Below are positions 40,774 to 51,032 of a stretch of 64,000 nucleotides of DNA, in pieces; positions within the stretch are counted from its first letter, which is position 1; each line of letters begins with the position of its first letter. The DNA is taken from the NCBI GenBank assembly GCA_037447655.1, contig JBBHKE010003464.1, forward strand, positions 157,431-221,430. Reading direction: 5' to 3'. Below the pieces are notes generated by a model. The model searched no databases. It was not told the origin of the DNA and worked only from the letters and a program-made list of their open reading frames with translations. The position numbers and the translations under genes are program-made. The DNA comes from Zygnema cylindricum. Taxonomy: Eukaryota > Streptophyta > Zygnematophyceae > Zygnematales > Zygnemataceae.

Positions 40774-42180
40774 CAATATTGGTAACAAACACTTTATATT
40801 GTTATGCTCACAAAATTAGTTCAAATAAACTCTCAACCATGTTTATAACTCAAATTTGTGTTTGCGTTAACAACAAAAATATTAACGAACTAAGTTTATT
40901 GTTAACGCACACAAAGAGAGTTGAAAAAAATCCTAAACCATGTTTCTATCACAAATTTCAGTTTGCGCTAACAAAAATATGTGTAACAAACAATGTTTTT
41001 TGTTTTCGCTCACAAAAAGAGGTAATGTAAACTTCAGACCATGTTCGTATCACAACTTTTGTTTGCGCTAATAACGTTATTGGCAGCAAACACTTTTAAT
41101 TGTTAGCGCTCACTAAAATAGTTCAAATGAAATTTAATACTATGTTTATAACTGAAATCTGTGTTTTTGCTATCAAGAATTTCTTGTAACGGGCAACGTC
41201 TATTATTACGCTCACAAAAACAGTAAAAAATAACCCAAATCTATATTTTAAACACAAATTTAGGTTTGCGTTAAAAATAAAAAATATTGACGAACAAAAT
41301 ATATTGTTAACCCACTCCTAAAGAGTTAAAACAAACCCTAAACCATTTTTCTAACATAGTTATGAGTTTGCACTATCAAAGTTATTTGTGACCAACAACA
41401 TTTATTGTTCCTTCTCACAAAACGAGGTAAAGTTAAATTTGGACCATGTTTGTAACACAACTTTATGTTTGGAGTAATAACAATATTGGTAACAAACATT
41501 TTATATTGTTAGCGCTCACAAAAATAGTTGAAATAATCTCTCAACCATGTTTGTAACTCAAATTTGTCATTGCGCTAATAGTCATTTCTTGTAACGAACA
41601 ACGTTTGTCATTACGCTCACAAAAACTGTAAAAAAAAACCCTAAACTATGTTTGAAACACAAATTTATGTTTGCGTTAACAACAAAAAAATTTACAAACA
41701 AAGTTTATTGTTATCGCACACAAAAAGAATAAAAAACAATAACCTAAACCAAGTTTTTATCACAAATTTGAGTTTGCGCTAACAAAGATATTTGTAGCAA
41801 ACAACGTTTATTGTTCGCGCTAGCAAAAAGAGGTAAAATTAACTCCGAACCATGTTTCTAACACCAGTTTGTGTTTGCGGTAATAACAATATTGGTAACA
41901 AACAATTAATATTGTTACCACTCACAAAAAAAGTTCAAATAAACTATCCACCATGTTTATAACTAAAATTTGTGTTTGCGCTAACAATAATTTCTTCTAG
42001 CAAACAATATTTATAATTACGCTCACAAAAAATGTGAGAAAAACCCTTAAAACATGGTTCAATCACAAAATTGAGTTTGTGTTAATAAAGATTTTTTTAA
42101 CAAACAACGTTTATTATTCGAGTTCACAATGAGAGGTAAAATAAACTCCGAACCATGTTTGTAACACATCTTTGACTTGA
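40774..42180. repeat. 101-bp satellite array, right half, with 4-monomer higher-order repeat
   Basis: Monomers start near 40860, 40961, 41061, 41163, 41264, 41366, 41467, 41567, 41669, 41772, 41873, 41974 and 42075, a period of 100-103 bp. They alternate as types a, b, c, d, three times over, giving a higher-order unit of 404-406 bp. Types are told apart by the segment after GTTTGCGNTAA: a has ATTAACGAAC, b has ATTTGTAAC, c has ATTGGTAAC, d has TTCTTGTAACG. Each monomer has an internal dyad. Confidence 0.93.
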
Positions 42181-42202
42181 GATCAAAGTACAATAACGAA
42201 AT

Positions 42203-42767
42203 TGTTGAATATAAATCTTTAGTTCAGTAGACAAGGCCATGAGAGGAGATTAAAGACTTCAAATATTTTTTATCATAGACAGATAAAATACTTACCTTTG
42301 ATAGTGTGACAGTAGCATATAGACGTACTTACCTTTGATAGTGTGATAGTAGTAGATAGACAGTAAAGTGTACTGTACTTTTGCAAGGACACGTGTCAAC
42401 ATTTGAAGATGATGTAGGTATTCCGGAGTGGCAACCGACACCCACATACGCGTGTCACAAAACACACGGACGGTGTCGGTGAATCGGACGCACAAAGAGT
42501 AAACCGAACATCCGAGAGAGAATTGCAAGAGATCGAAAGAAGATCGTTGATACGAGTCAATTCAACCGATGCAATCAAACCGCAATTACTAAGCGCGCCG
42601 TACGCACTAGGATATTTGTACCACTAGATCAACATTTATCTCAACTTTTGTGATTGATGATGACTAAGCATCGCAAACATTAATTGTACGGACGACATCT
42701 ATAAATATCTGGAAAACAAATGGTTGGCGTTTAGTGTATTAAAAATTAGTGTTTCAGTATTCATTTA
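42203..42767 (+). repeat. 5' LTR of J, first piece
   Basis: It starts TGTTGAATATAAATC and matches the start of the 3' LTR (57313 on). It is interrupted by A2 at CATTTA, with attta duplicated at 42763-42767 and 48481-48485. Confidence 0.9.
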
Positions 42768-43479
42768 TGTAGAAACTAATGGTTTTATTAGTATTTTCTA
42801 GGTCTGAAAAGAAATATAGAAGTCGAGGCAGTCTATCTCTAACTTCTCTCTCCAACTCTCAAACTTGTCGCAATCACTGAGAAATTGGAGAGGGAGCTAG
42901 AGCCATGGCTACCTAGGCTATCCAGAGGTTTACGGGAAATTTATATTATTTAAGGGTTTATTTACTAAAAGGTATGTGCCGACCACAGGATTTGATCCTG
43001 GTACCTACCGGCCTACAGACAGTACATTGCGGGTAGCCATAGCCGTTAAGTCTAGAACTAGTGTTACGTTCTATATAGTTTGATATTTATTTAACCATGA
43101 ATATGTAGGATAAATCATTTAACTGTAATTGTTTACGGGATACATAGATCCGGTAATGTATAAGTACGGATTACATTACGGACATGAAATCAATACCGCG
43201 CATTTATTTCTTTAGTGAAACGAATACCGCGCATGTATTTATTATGGCTACACTTAAATTCGAATTTAATCGGACGGCCGAAATTAGCGCCGAGATCGCG
43301 GAAGAAGATTTCGGCGGTTTGTGACCATCGCCACATCGGATGACACGTGGCGAAATTGCATTGGATCGTGGTATCTCCGGAGATTATGGCACCGAATCCG
43401 GATATGACATGTGTCGACATTTTGGCCATGTCGTACAATGTCCGTACATAAAGTACACCGGCAGCTGTACTTTTGCGTA
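42768..43479 (+). repeat. 5' LTR of A2, truncated and mosaic
   Basis: The first about 110-130 bp resemble A4 (TGTAGAAACTAATGG, AAGAAATATAGAAGTCG). From roughly 42890 onward it matches the A3 LTR (CCTAGGCTATCCAGAGG, a short TTATTTACT region, GTCTAGAACTAGTG). It stops within the GTAC cluster at CTTTTGCGTA and continues directly into gag. Confidence 0.9.
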
Positions 43480-43516
43480 GATACTTTTACTATGCGAAAA
43501 AAGGTTTTGGGGGATA

Positions 43517-46500
43517 GTGAGTGGACGATTGGGGCGTCCATCAAGTCTTGGAATTCCTCCAGGGTTTGGAGGAAGCAGATTCACCAGGAAAGAGGATTCA
43601 CCTTCAACGGAGGAAACAAAGGAAGGAGAGGTGGTGGACAAAGGAAAGGAGAAGGAGGCGACCACACCAATAGCAACTGGTTTAGCATTCATGTCACCTA
43701 TTCCGAGGAACGAGGAGAATGATACTGAAACCTGGGACTTCAACAATATGGCGGCAAAGCACTTCATCCTACGCCATCTCACTAAAGGACTTGCATGTCC
43801 TCATTTGCATGTAGAAAGGGCATCTGATCTTAAGATGGCTCTCATAGAGATGTACCAAAGTGGCACGATTCAGCAACAACAGTTGGCTGATCAGAAAGTT
43901 AAGGAGTATGTATACAAAGGGGGAAATATGTTGGATTTTTGCAATGAGCTTGCTACACTCTTCATGGAGCTACAGAGTGCGGGAAAAGATTTGAGTGAAA
44001 ATGAAAAGGTTAACTGTTTACTGATGAAGTTACCTGATGAGTTCGTGAACATAATTTACCGTGTGCAGGACTTGCCTGACTCAAGGTGGATATGGAACTC
44101 AGTGGTAGGAATGATTCTCGTTCAAGAGAATACAATTGAGATCCGAAGGGGAGGAAAGAGTGGCCAAGCCTTGGCAACAGCTACTGATTGGAGGAACAGG
44201 GATTCCCGAAAACCGGTCGGAAACTATGGGGGTAGGGAGCAGAAAAAACAGGCCGATGAGTTCGAACTAAGGGCTCCCAAAGGACTATGTCATTTTTGTA
44301 AGAAACCGGGGCACTATATGGCAGAGTGCACTAAGCTAACCGAGCTTCGGTTAAAGGAGGGGCAGACCGATGGTACCCCGAGAGGAAAGAAAAAGGCCCT
44401 TGTCACACAGGTACTTGAGGTTGAATCCGAGGACGAGGACGATGAGCTCCTTTTGGATGAGGAGTTGGAGGCGAAAATTGAGGTCGAAATTCCACGAAGG
44501 CAGAAATGTGCTTACGGTGGATTGAAAGGTGAAGCAGGCTGGATTGTAGATTCAGGTGCCTCCATGCACATGTGTAAGGATAGACACCTGTTCACTAAGA
44601 TAAGAAAGATTCCCACCGTAGAGATAGAGTACGGGGATAGGAGGATAGTCACCACTACTCTTGTAGGATCGGTAGATCTAAAAGTGTTAGTAGAAGGAAA
44701 GACATCCATATTAACATTCTCCGATGTATTGTTTATTCCGGAGCTGAACAAAAATCTTATCTCTACATCAGTATTAGATGATAAGGGTTTTTTTACTAGC
44801 ACTAGGGAAGGAGTCTTTACTGCTAGTTTTGAGGATGATGTCTATTTCATTGCTGAGAAAGGTAGCCATGGGATGTTTAGGCTGATCTTAAGTAATGAAA
44901 AGAAGAAACTTTATTATGCTGGTGTTCATGATATTATGATGTGGCATAAGAGGCTTGGGCATGTGAATCTAGATAAGTTAAGAGAGATGAAAAAGATGGG
45001 AGTGGTGGAAGGGATTCAGTTCAGTGAGAGTGATGATATAAGTGATTGTAGTGGATGTGCTCAAGGTAAAACACATAGATTACCCTTTCCTAAGTCAGCC
45101 ACCTATAAGGGAGAAAAAATTCTAGATCTAGTACACACAGATATTTGGGGACCGGCTAAAGTGCCCTCACAGTTGGGGAAGAGATTTATGATGACTATCA
45201 CTGATGATTGGTCTCGGTATTCCCGGGTATATTTTTCGAAAAACAAGTCTGAAGCTGAGGATTGTTTTAGACAATATAAAGCATGGAGCGAAAAACTCCA
45301 TGAAACTCCAATCAAGAGAGTAAGGAGTGACAATGGTGAAGAGTATACTTCTAACCAGTTTGAGGATTTTCTGAGGGAAGATGGGGTTCAACATCAAAAG
45401 ACAGTTCCAGAAAATCCGGAACAGAATGGGGTAACTGAAAGGTTAAATAGAACACTAAGTGATAGTGCTAGAAGTATGTTGTCAGATAAAAAGATAGGAA
45501 AAAGGTTTTGGGCAGAAGCAATGAACTGTGCTAATTACCTCAAGAATAGAGTTCTTACTTCAGCTATAAAAGATCAAACACCTTATGAGAGATGGACAGG
45601 CCGGAAACGAGACATATCTCACTTAAAGGTTTTCGGCAGTCAAGTGTTCAGTCTAGATACTGATCGGTCTAATTGGAAGCTAGATCCTAAAGGAAAACCG
45701 GGATACTTATTAGGATATGATGAGGACGTTAAAGGATATAGAGTTTATGATCTAAAAAGGGAAGATATAATCTTAGTAAAGCATCTAGTAGTTATGAATG
45801 AAGGAAAGTCTGTGGATCCGTTGAAATATACGAAGTCAGTAAAAATCAGATTTGAGTCAAAAAATTCCGATGACTTTGAGCTTCCTAACTATCCAGGTTT
45901 TAGAGAAGATGACATTCTTGCAGGAACAAATCAGACCGAAAAGGACTCGGCTGTGGAAACTCCAGTGACAACTCTACTCGAAGCGGAAGACGTGGTGGAA
46001 ATTGATTCGGAATCAAAGGATAGGGGAGAAGCCGAGTTTGTTCGAAAGAATCCACGAGAACCATCTATTTCGGCCTCAGATTTGGAGGGGGGGAGGAGAA
46101 GTAGCAAAAGATTGCAAGAAAAACAGGTTAATAACAAGGTAACTAAATTATCTCATCAAGATGAACCTCAAACTTATGGAGAGGCGATGACTTGTCTAGA
46201 AAGAAACCGGTGGAAGACAGCCATCAATGAGGAGATGGCTTCAATCATGGCAGCCGATACTTGGGAGCTGGTGGATTGTCTACCTAACCGAAAACCAATC
46301 GGTTGTAAGTGGGTTTTCAAATTAAAACTGAACCCAGATAACACAATTGAACGCTACAAGGCCAGATTAGTGGCAAAGGGATTTACACAAAAGGAAGGAA
46401 TTGACTACGAGGAAACCTTTGCCCCGGTGGTCAAATTTCCCTCCGTCCGCATACTTCTCAGTTTAGCAGCGGCGGAAGACATGGAAGTGCATCAGATGGA

Positions 46501-46576
46501 CATCAAGACAGCCTTTTTGCATGGAGAATTGGAAGAGGAGATCTTCATGCGACAACCCGAAAAAGGAAAATTATAA
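43517..46576 (+). CDS. A2 Gag-PR-INT-RT(N) open frame (1019 codons, truncated)
   Basis: A long open frame that lacks the natural gag start (an in-frame TAG lies just upstream at the LTR/gag junction). It contains capsid-like Gag, the knuckle CHFCKKPGHYMAEC, protease with GWIVDSGASMHMC, integrase HHCC, HTDIWGP, RSDNGEEYTS and NGVTERLNRTL, then RT up to the FMRQPE segment. There a deletion joins it to KGKL and a stop. Unlike A1, the GTIQQQQLADQ segment has CAG, so no amber. The YVDD box is missing. Particle and integrase proteins might be made only if translation could start internally. Confidence 0.92.
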   Translation: MSGRLGRPSSLGIPPGFGGSRFTRKEDSPSTEETKEGEVVDKGKEKEATTPIATGLAFMSPIPRNEENDTETWDFNNMAAKHFILRHLTKGLACPHLHVERASDLKMALIEMYQSGTIQQQQLADQKVKEYVYKGGNMLDFCNELATLFMELQSAGKDLSENEKVNCLLMKLPDEFVNIIYRVQDLPDSRWIWNSVVGMILVQENTIEIRRGGKSGQALATATDWRNRDSRKPVGNYGGREQKKQADEFELRAPKGLCHFCKKPGHYMAECTKLTELRLKEGQTDGTPRGKKKALVTQVLEVESEDEDDELLLDEELEAKIEVEIPRRQKCAYGGLKGEAGWIVDSGASMHMCKDRHLFTKIRKIPTVEIEYGDRRIVTTTLVGSVDLKVLVEGKTSILTFSDVLFIPELNKNLISTSVLDDKGFFTSTREGVFTASFEDDVYFIAEKGSHGMFRLILSNEKKKLYYAGVHDIMMWHKRLGHVNLDKLREMKKMGVVEGIQFSESDDISDCSGCAQGKTHRLPFPKSATYKGEKILDLVHTDIWGPAKVPSQLGKRFMMTITDDWSRYSRVYFSKNKSEAEDCFRQYKAWSEKLHETPIKRVRSDNGEEYTSNQFEDFLREDGVQHQKTVPENPEQNGVTERLNRTLSDSARSMLSDKKIGKRFWAEAMNCANYLKNRVLTSAIKDQTPYERWTGRKRDISHLKVFGSQVFSLDTDRSNWKLDPKGKPGYLLGYDEDVKGYRVYDLKREDIILVKHLVVMNEGKSVDPLKYTKSVKIRFESKNSDDFELPNYPGFREDDILAGTNQTEKDSAVETPVTTLLEAEDVVEIDSESKDRGEAEFVRKNPREPSISASDLEGGRRSSKRLQEKQVNNKVTKLSHQDEPQTYGEAMTCLERNRWKTAINEEMASIMAADTWELVDCLPNRKPIGCKWVFKLKLNPDNTIERYKARLVAKGFTQKEGIDYEETFAPVVKFPSVRILLSLAAAEDMEVHQMDIKTAFLHGELEEEIFMRQPEKGKL

Positions 46577-47418
46577 GATTGACTCAAAAAGAAGCAATAG
46601 GGAACATGCTTGAAAAATTTCAAATGGATAAAGCTAATAGTTGTACAACTCCAATGGAGTTGAAGAAGGGAAGTGAGGGGAGTGAGGAAGAAGGAGTCAT
46701 AGTCTTAGACGAGGAATTATCTCCTGATGAACAGAAGTTCATGCAGACTATTCCTTACAGGCAAGTAGTGGGAAGTCTAATCTATTTTATGAATTGTACC
46801 CGGCCGGATTTAGCTGCAGCTGTAGGAATGCTGAGTAGAAGTCTAAATGCTCCCACTAAGAAGGATTGGGAGGCAGCTAAGAGAGTCCTGAGATACTTGG
46901 TAGGAACTAGAGATCTATGGTTGCATTTGGGTGGGGAGAATACTGACATCACTACTTGGAGTGATGCCAGTTATGGTGATGCTCCGATGAGGAGATGTAC
47001 TTCTGGATATGTATTATATGTGGGTGATGGGGCTTGCTGTTGGAGTAGCAAACAGCAAAAGGTTATTGCTCAGTCCACCATGGAGGCTGAGTATATGGCC
47101 TCTTGCTCTGCTGTAAAAGAATTGATGTGGGTCAAGTCTTTGCTTGGTGAGCTTGGTCACCTTAAGAGTGGTGTGCAGAAAATATTTTGTGATAATCAGG
47201 CAGCAATCGCTATCTCTGCCAATCCTAAACACCATTTTAAAGCCAAACACATGGACATCAGACTCAGCTTTGTTAGAGAGAAAGTAGAAAACAAAATAAT
47301 CAGTTTAGAGTACAGACCAGATAGTGAGATGGTAGCAGATATGATGACCAAACCTGTGCCTTCCCCTAAGCTAATTTTTTGCAGGGAGAAGTGTGGTCTG
47401 AAATTAAAGATTGACTAG
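46577..47418 (+). pseudogene. A2 RT end and RNase H, out of frame
   Basis: After the deletion the frame reads TQKEAIGNMLEKFQMDKANS and continues through RNase H (TTWSDASYGDAPMRR, QSTMEAEYMASC, FCDNQAAIAIS) to DMMTKPVPS and the stop at 47416-47418. The protein is identical to the A1 counterpart as far as I compared. It has no start of its own and is separated from the upstream frame by a stop. Confidence 0.92.
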
Positions 47419-47431
47419 AAAATAAGGGGAG

Positions 47432-48480
47432 TGTAGAAACTAATGGTTTTATTAGTATTTTCTAGGTCTGAAAAGAAATATAGAAGTCGAGGCAGTCTAT
47501 CTCTAACTTCTCTCTCCAACTCTCAAACTTGTCGCAGTCACTGAGAAATTGGAGAGGAAGCTAGAGCCATGGCTACCTTGGCTATCCTGAGGTTTACGGG
47601 AATTTTATACTAGGGTTTATTTATTTATTTAAAAGGTATGTGCCGGCGGCAGGATTTGATCCTTGTACCTATCGGCCGGCAGATCGGGAATAGCCGGTAG
47701 CCTTAGACGTTAAGTCTAGCAGTAGTGTTACGTACTATATAGTTTGATATTTGTTTATATATGTATACGTACGATAATTCATTTAACTGAAATGAATTAC
47801 GGGATACATACATCCAGTAATATATAATGTACGAATTACGTTACGGACAAAAATCAATACCGCGCATTTGTTTCGTAAGTGAAACAAATACCGCGCATGT
47901 ATTTATTACGGCTACGATTAAATCCGAATTTAATCTAACGACCGGGATTAGCGCCGAGATCGCGGAGGAAGATTTCGGCGGTTTGTGGCCATCGCCACAT
48001 CGGATGACGCGTGGCGAAATTCCGTTGGATTGTGGAATCTCCAGAGATTATGGCACCGAATTCGGATTTGACATGTGTCGACATTTAGGCCATGTCGTAC
48101 AATGTCCGTACATAAAGTACACCGGCAGCTGTACTTTTGCGTACGGAACTCAATTCTGATTGGTTCCGTACATCAGTAGATAGAGTCTGTGAGAGAGATA
48201 GGACTTAGAAAAATTAGAAGATACGACCCCCTCTCCCAGAGAGCTTCTGTACAAAAGGTCAACTTTGACCCTCCATAACTTACTTCTCGAGGAGCAAATT
48301 CAGAGATTCTTTTTGCTACCGACTCAGGGGAGTCTTGCCTTCACAGGGGTGCAGGTGGTCAGGGTTTTTGTTTGCCAGGGTGGCAGTTACTTTTTCTGGA
48401 ACACAAAGGGGTCAGGATTATCCTAGAGGCTTCTTGGAAAGCTGTCTACACTGAGGACTTATGGAGGTCTCAGAGTTTCA
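47432..48480 (+). repeat. 3' LTR of A2 (1049 bp)
   Basis: It starts TGTAGAAACTAATGG after the polypurine tract and ends AGAGTTTCA, followed by duplicated attta. It closely matches the A4 LTR, including GGAGAGGAAGCTAGAGCC and TTATTTATTTATTTAAAAGG, and differs from its own 5' LTR across most of U3. Confidence 0.95.
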
Positions 48481-48485
48481 ATTTA

Positions 48486-48935
48486 GCGGTAAGTAGTAAA
48501 TAGGGTTTTGGAGGTATTTACGGTAGAGTGACGTACAGGTAGGATACTTTGTCGTAGGGTAGTATAGTACTCTAATAAAGTTACCTAAATAAGTATAGAT
48601 AGTAGATACTCACTGGAAGTATATAAGTTACGACTCAGCCAAATTTGTATCATCCAGTTTTGGGATTATGATAATCTAAGGGCAATTTTTGGGAAATTTC
48701 CATACATCATATTTTATAGTTTACTGGGTCAATTGGGCTTTAATTTTAGGAATTATCAGTTTATTTCGTTTTGTATCATTGTGATGAATTTAGGGCAGAT
48801 TGGCCTTTTGAGTCATATTTCGTGTCAAGTGAAAGTTGGTTCTTGAAGTAGGTCCATGTCAGTTTCTGTTGTTATTATGTCTACTTCCACTACTACTCAT
48901 AAATCACCTCTTGCAACTGTGGTTGTAGAACAATA
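48486..48935 (+). repeat. 5' LTR of J, second piece
   Basis: It resumes at GCGGTAAGTAG after A2 and ends GTAGAACAATA (GTAGAACAACA in the 3' LTR). An ATG at 48877 opens MSTSTTTHKSPLATVVVEQ. Thus in this lineage too the gag frame begins inside the LTR. Confidence 0.88.
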
Positions 48936-49849
48936 GATTATGGGCCTTTCATGAAGAATTCCCATCTTCAATGGCCCAAAGTATGGTTATTGGGCAGCAA
49001 TGTTTGAATCTTCATTTGAAACAGATGACTTAATGGGAGTCCTGGATGGCTCCCTTGATGAAACAGATCCAAGTTGGGGGAAAAAGAATTCAATGGCGAG
49101 GAATAATCTCACCCTTTGTATCTTAGGAAATCTGGTTATGTCTTGATGAAAATGAAGAAGGCGAGGGAGATTTGGACGTCGCTTGAAATTGCTTTTGAAA
49201 AAGCGAATGTCCAAGAAGAACTACTGGTGGCTAGAAATGTTTGAGGCTACAAGTCTCGTGGGGAACAATGGTAAAGTATTGTGAGAATTTTCGTGCACTT
49301 ATTGATGCACACTCCTCTGTTGTTGTCTCATTTCATGAGTTTCAGCAGGCAACTCTGCTTCTTAGAGGTCTTCTTATTAGCATGAAAGGTGTGTTTGCTC
49401 AGTTAAAGAGTCATGATAAGGCTAGATGGTCATTTCATTTATCGTATAATATTATATTGGAAAAAGAGTCTAACACTAAACTCCTTAAAGGAGAAGGCAC
49501 AGTTGAGGCGTTTGCAACAGACTTGACAAAAAAAATCAGTTTAATCAAAATAAGAATCAATATAATCAGTTTAATCAGAGGCCAAATAGACAATCTTCTA
49601 CTACTTGTTTTAATTGCTCTGACAAGGGAGAAAGGACATGGATACAAGTACTATCCTAAACTGAATAAGGAAAATGAAACAGGTTTATACAGGACAAGGT
49701 GGCAGCAAAGCCAATATCGCCGAGGTGTCTTTCAAAATCCCACCCGTGGAAATGCTCTTTTTTCAGCTTCTGCAATTAATGCAAATGGGTCTCAAAGCTT
49801 CATTGAGCAAGAGGAGGCGGAGTTATTTGCTATAACGGCAACCATTTAG
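48936..49849 (+). pseudogene. Gag of J, broken
   Basis: It begins at a PBS-like GATTATGGGCCT (48936-48947). The longest open stretch is 49241-49849. Recognisable pieces are IPIFNGPKYGYWAAMFESSF, VKYCENFRALIDAHSSVVVS and SFHEFQQATLLLRGLL (capsid-like, UBN2 type). In a shifted frame there is an Asn/Gln-rich spacer (QYNQFNQRPNRQ) before a zinc-knuckle start TTCFNCSDKG. Element K has the same N/Q-rich spacer. Several stops and at least two shifts are present. Confidence 0.82.
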
Positions 49850-49894
49850 GGTCTAAAAGATGTAAGATGGATCATGGACACGGGAGCATCGGCC
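49850..49894 (+). pseudogene. Protease active site of J, cut by A3
   Basis: WIMDTGASA carries the retropepsin D-T-G triad. A3 is inserted immediately after, within GCATCGGCC. The continuation at 54123 is degenerate. Confidence 0.85.
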
Positions 49895-50402
49895 TGTAGA
49901 AATTAATGGTCCATTTTTTAGTTTTTTCTAGGTCTAAATAGAAATATAAAAAGAAGCCGAGGCAGTCTACCTCTAACTTCTCTCTCCAACTCTCAAACTT
50001 GTCGCAGTCACAGAGAAATTGGAGAGGGAGCTAGAGCCATGGATACCTAGGCTATCCAGAGGTTTACGGGAAATTTATATTATTTAAGGGTTTATTTACT
50101 TCTGGAGTTTGTGAGAGAGATAGGACTTAGAAAAATTAGAAGATAGGACCCTCTCTCCCAGAGAGCTTCTGTACAAAAGGTCAACTTTGACCCTCCATAA
50201 CTTACTGCTCAGGGGAGCAAATTCAGAGATTCTTTTTGCTATCGACTCACGGGAGTCTTGTCTTCACAGGGGTGAAGTTGGTCAGCGTTTTTGTCTGCCA
50301 GGGTGGCAGTTATTTTTGCTTAAACACAAAGGGGTCAGGATTATCCTAGAGGCTTCTTGGAAGCTGTCCACTCTGAGGACTTATGGAGGTCTCAGAGTTA
50401 CA
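49895..50402 (+). repeat. 5' LTR of A3, internally deleted (508 bp)
   Basis: It starts TGTAGAAATTAATGG and jumps from TTTATTTACT (about 50100) to TCTGGAGTTTGTGAGAGAG. This removes the tRNA-like module and the whole GTAC-rich promoter region. It ends AGAGTTACA. The leader hairpin is GACTC-ACGG-GAGTC near 50245. Confidence 0.93.
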
Positions 50403-50799
50403 GGTTATGGGCCCACCCTCTAGGGTACCAATCTTTAATGGAACTGGCTTCATATACTGGGAAAGTATGATGATAGGAGCTCTATGCGAAAAAAGGTTTT
50501 GGGGGATAGTAAGTGGACAGTTGGGGCGTCCATCAAGTCTTGGAAACCCTCTAGGGTTTGGAGGAAGCAAATTCACCAAGAAAGAGGATCCATCTTCAAT
50601 GGAGGAAACAAAGGAAGGAGAAGTGGTGGACAATGGAAAAGAGAAGGAGGCGACCACACCAATAGCAACTGGTTTGGCATTCATTTCACCAATTCTGAGG
50701 AACGAGGAGAATGATACTGAAACATGGGACTTCAACAATATGGCGGCAAAGCACTTCATCCTACGCCATCTCATTCAAGGACTTGCATGTTCTCATTAA
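50383..50799 (+). pseudogene. Gag N terminus of A3
   Basis: MEVSELQVMGPPSRVPIFNG starts at the ATG inside the LTR and reads through the PBS (50403-50417, perfect GGTTATGGGCCCACC). It shows the LTR-encoded start used by family A. It stops after GLACSH where sequence present in A1 is missing. Gag continues out of frame to about 51032 (FCNELPTLFMELESAG) and is then fused to pol. Confidence 0.92.
50403..50417 (+). other. Primer-binding site of A3
   Basis: GGTTATGGGCCCACC lies directly after the LTR, a perfect match to those of A1 and C2. Confidence 0.85.
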
Positions 50800-51032
50800 A
50801 GGGCATCCAATCTTTGGATGGCTCTCATAGAGATGTACTAAAGTGGTACGATTCAGCAACAACAGTTGGCTGATCAAAAAGTTAACGAGTATGTATACAA
50901 AGGGGGGAATATGTTGGATTTTTGCAATGAGCTTCCTACACTCTTCATGGAGCTAGAAAGTGCAGGAAGAGACTTGAGTGAAAAAGAAAAGGTTAATTGT
51001 TTACTGATGAAGTTACCGGATGAGTTCGAAAA

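Larger units (their letters stand above)
42768..48480 (+). mobile_element. A2: family-A Copia element with two internal deletions
   Basis: Perfect target duplication attta. The 5' LTR is cut at about 43479 and fused to gag, losing the LTR end, the PBS and the gag start. A second deletion of about 330 bp removes the RT active site (at 46560). The remaining pol is nearly identical to A1. Its two LTRs are not the same type: the 5' LTR is a mosaic, the 3' LTR is A4-like. Confidence 0.95.
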
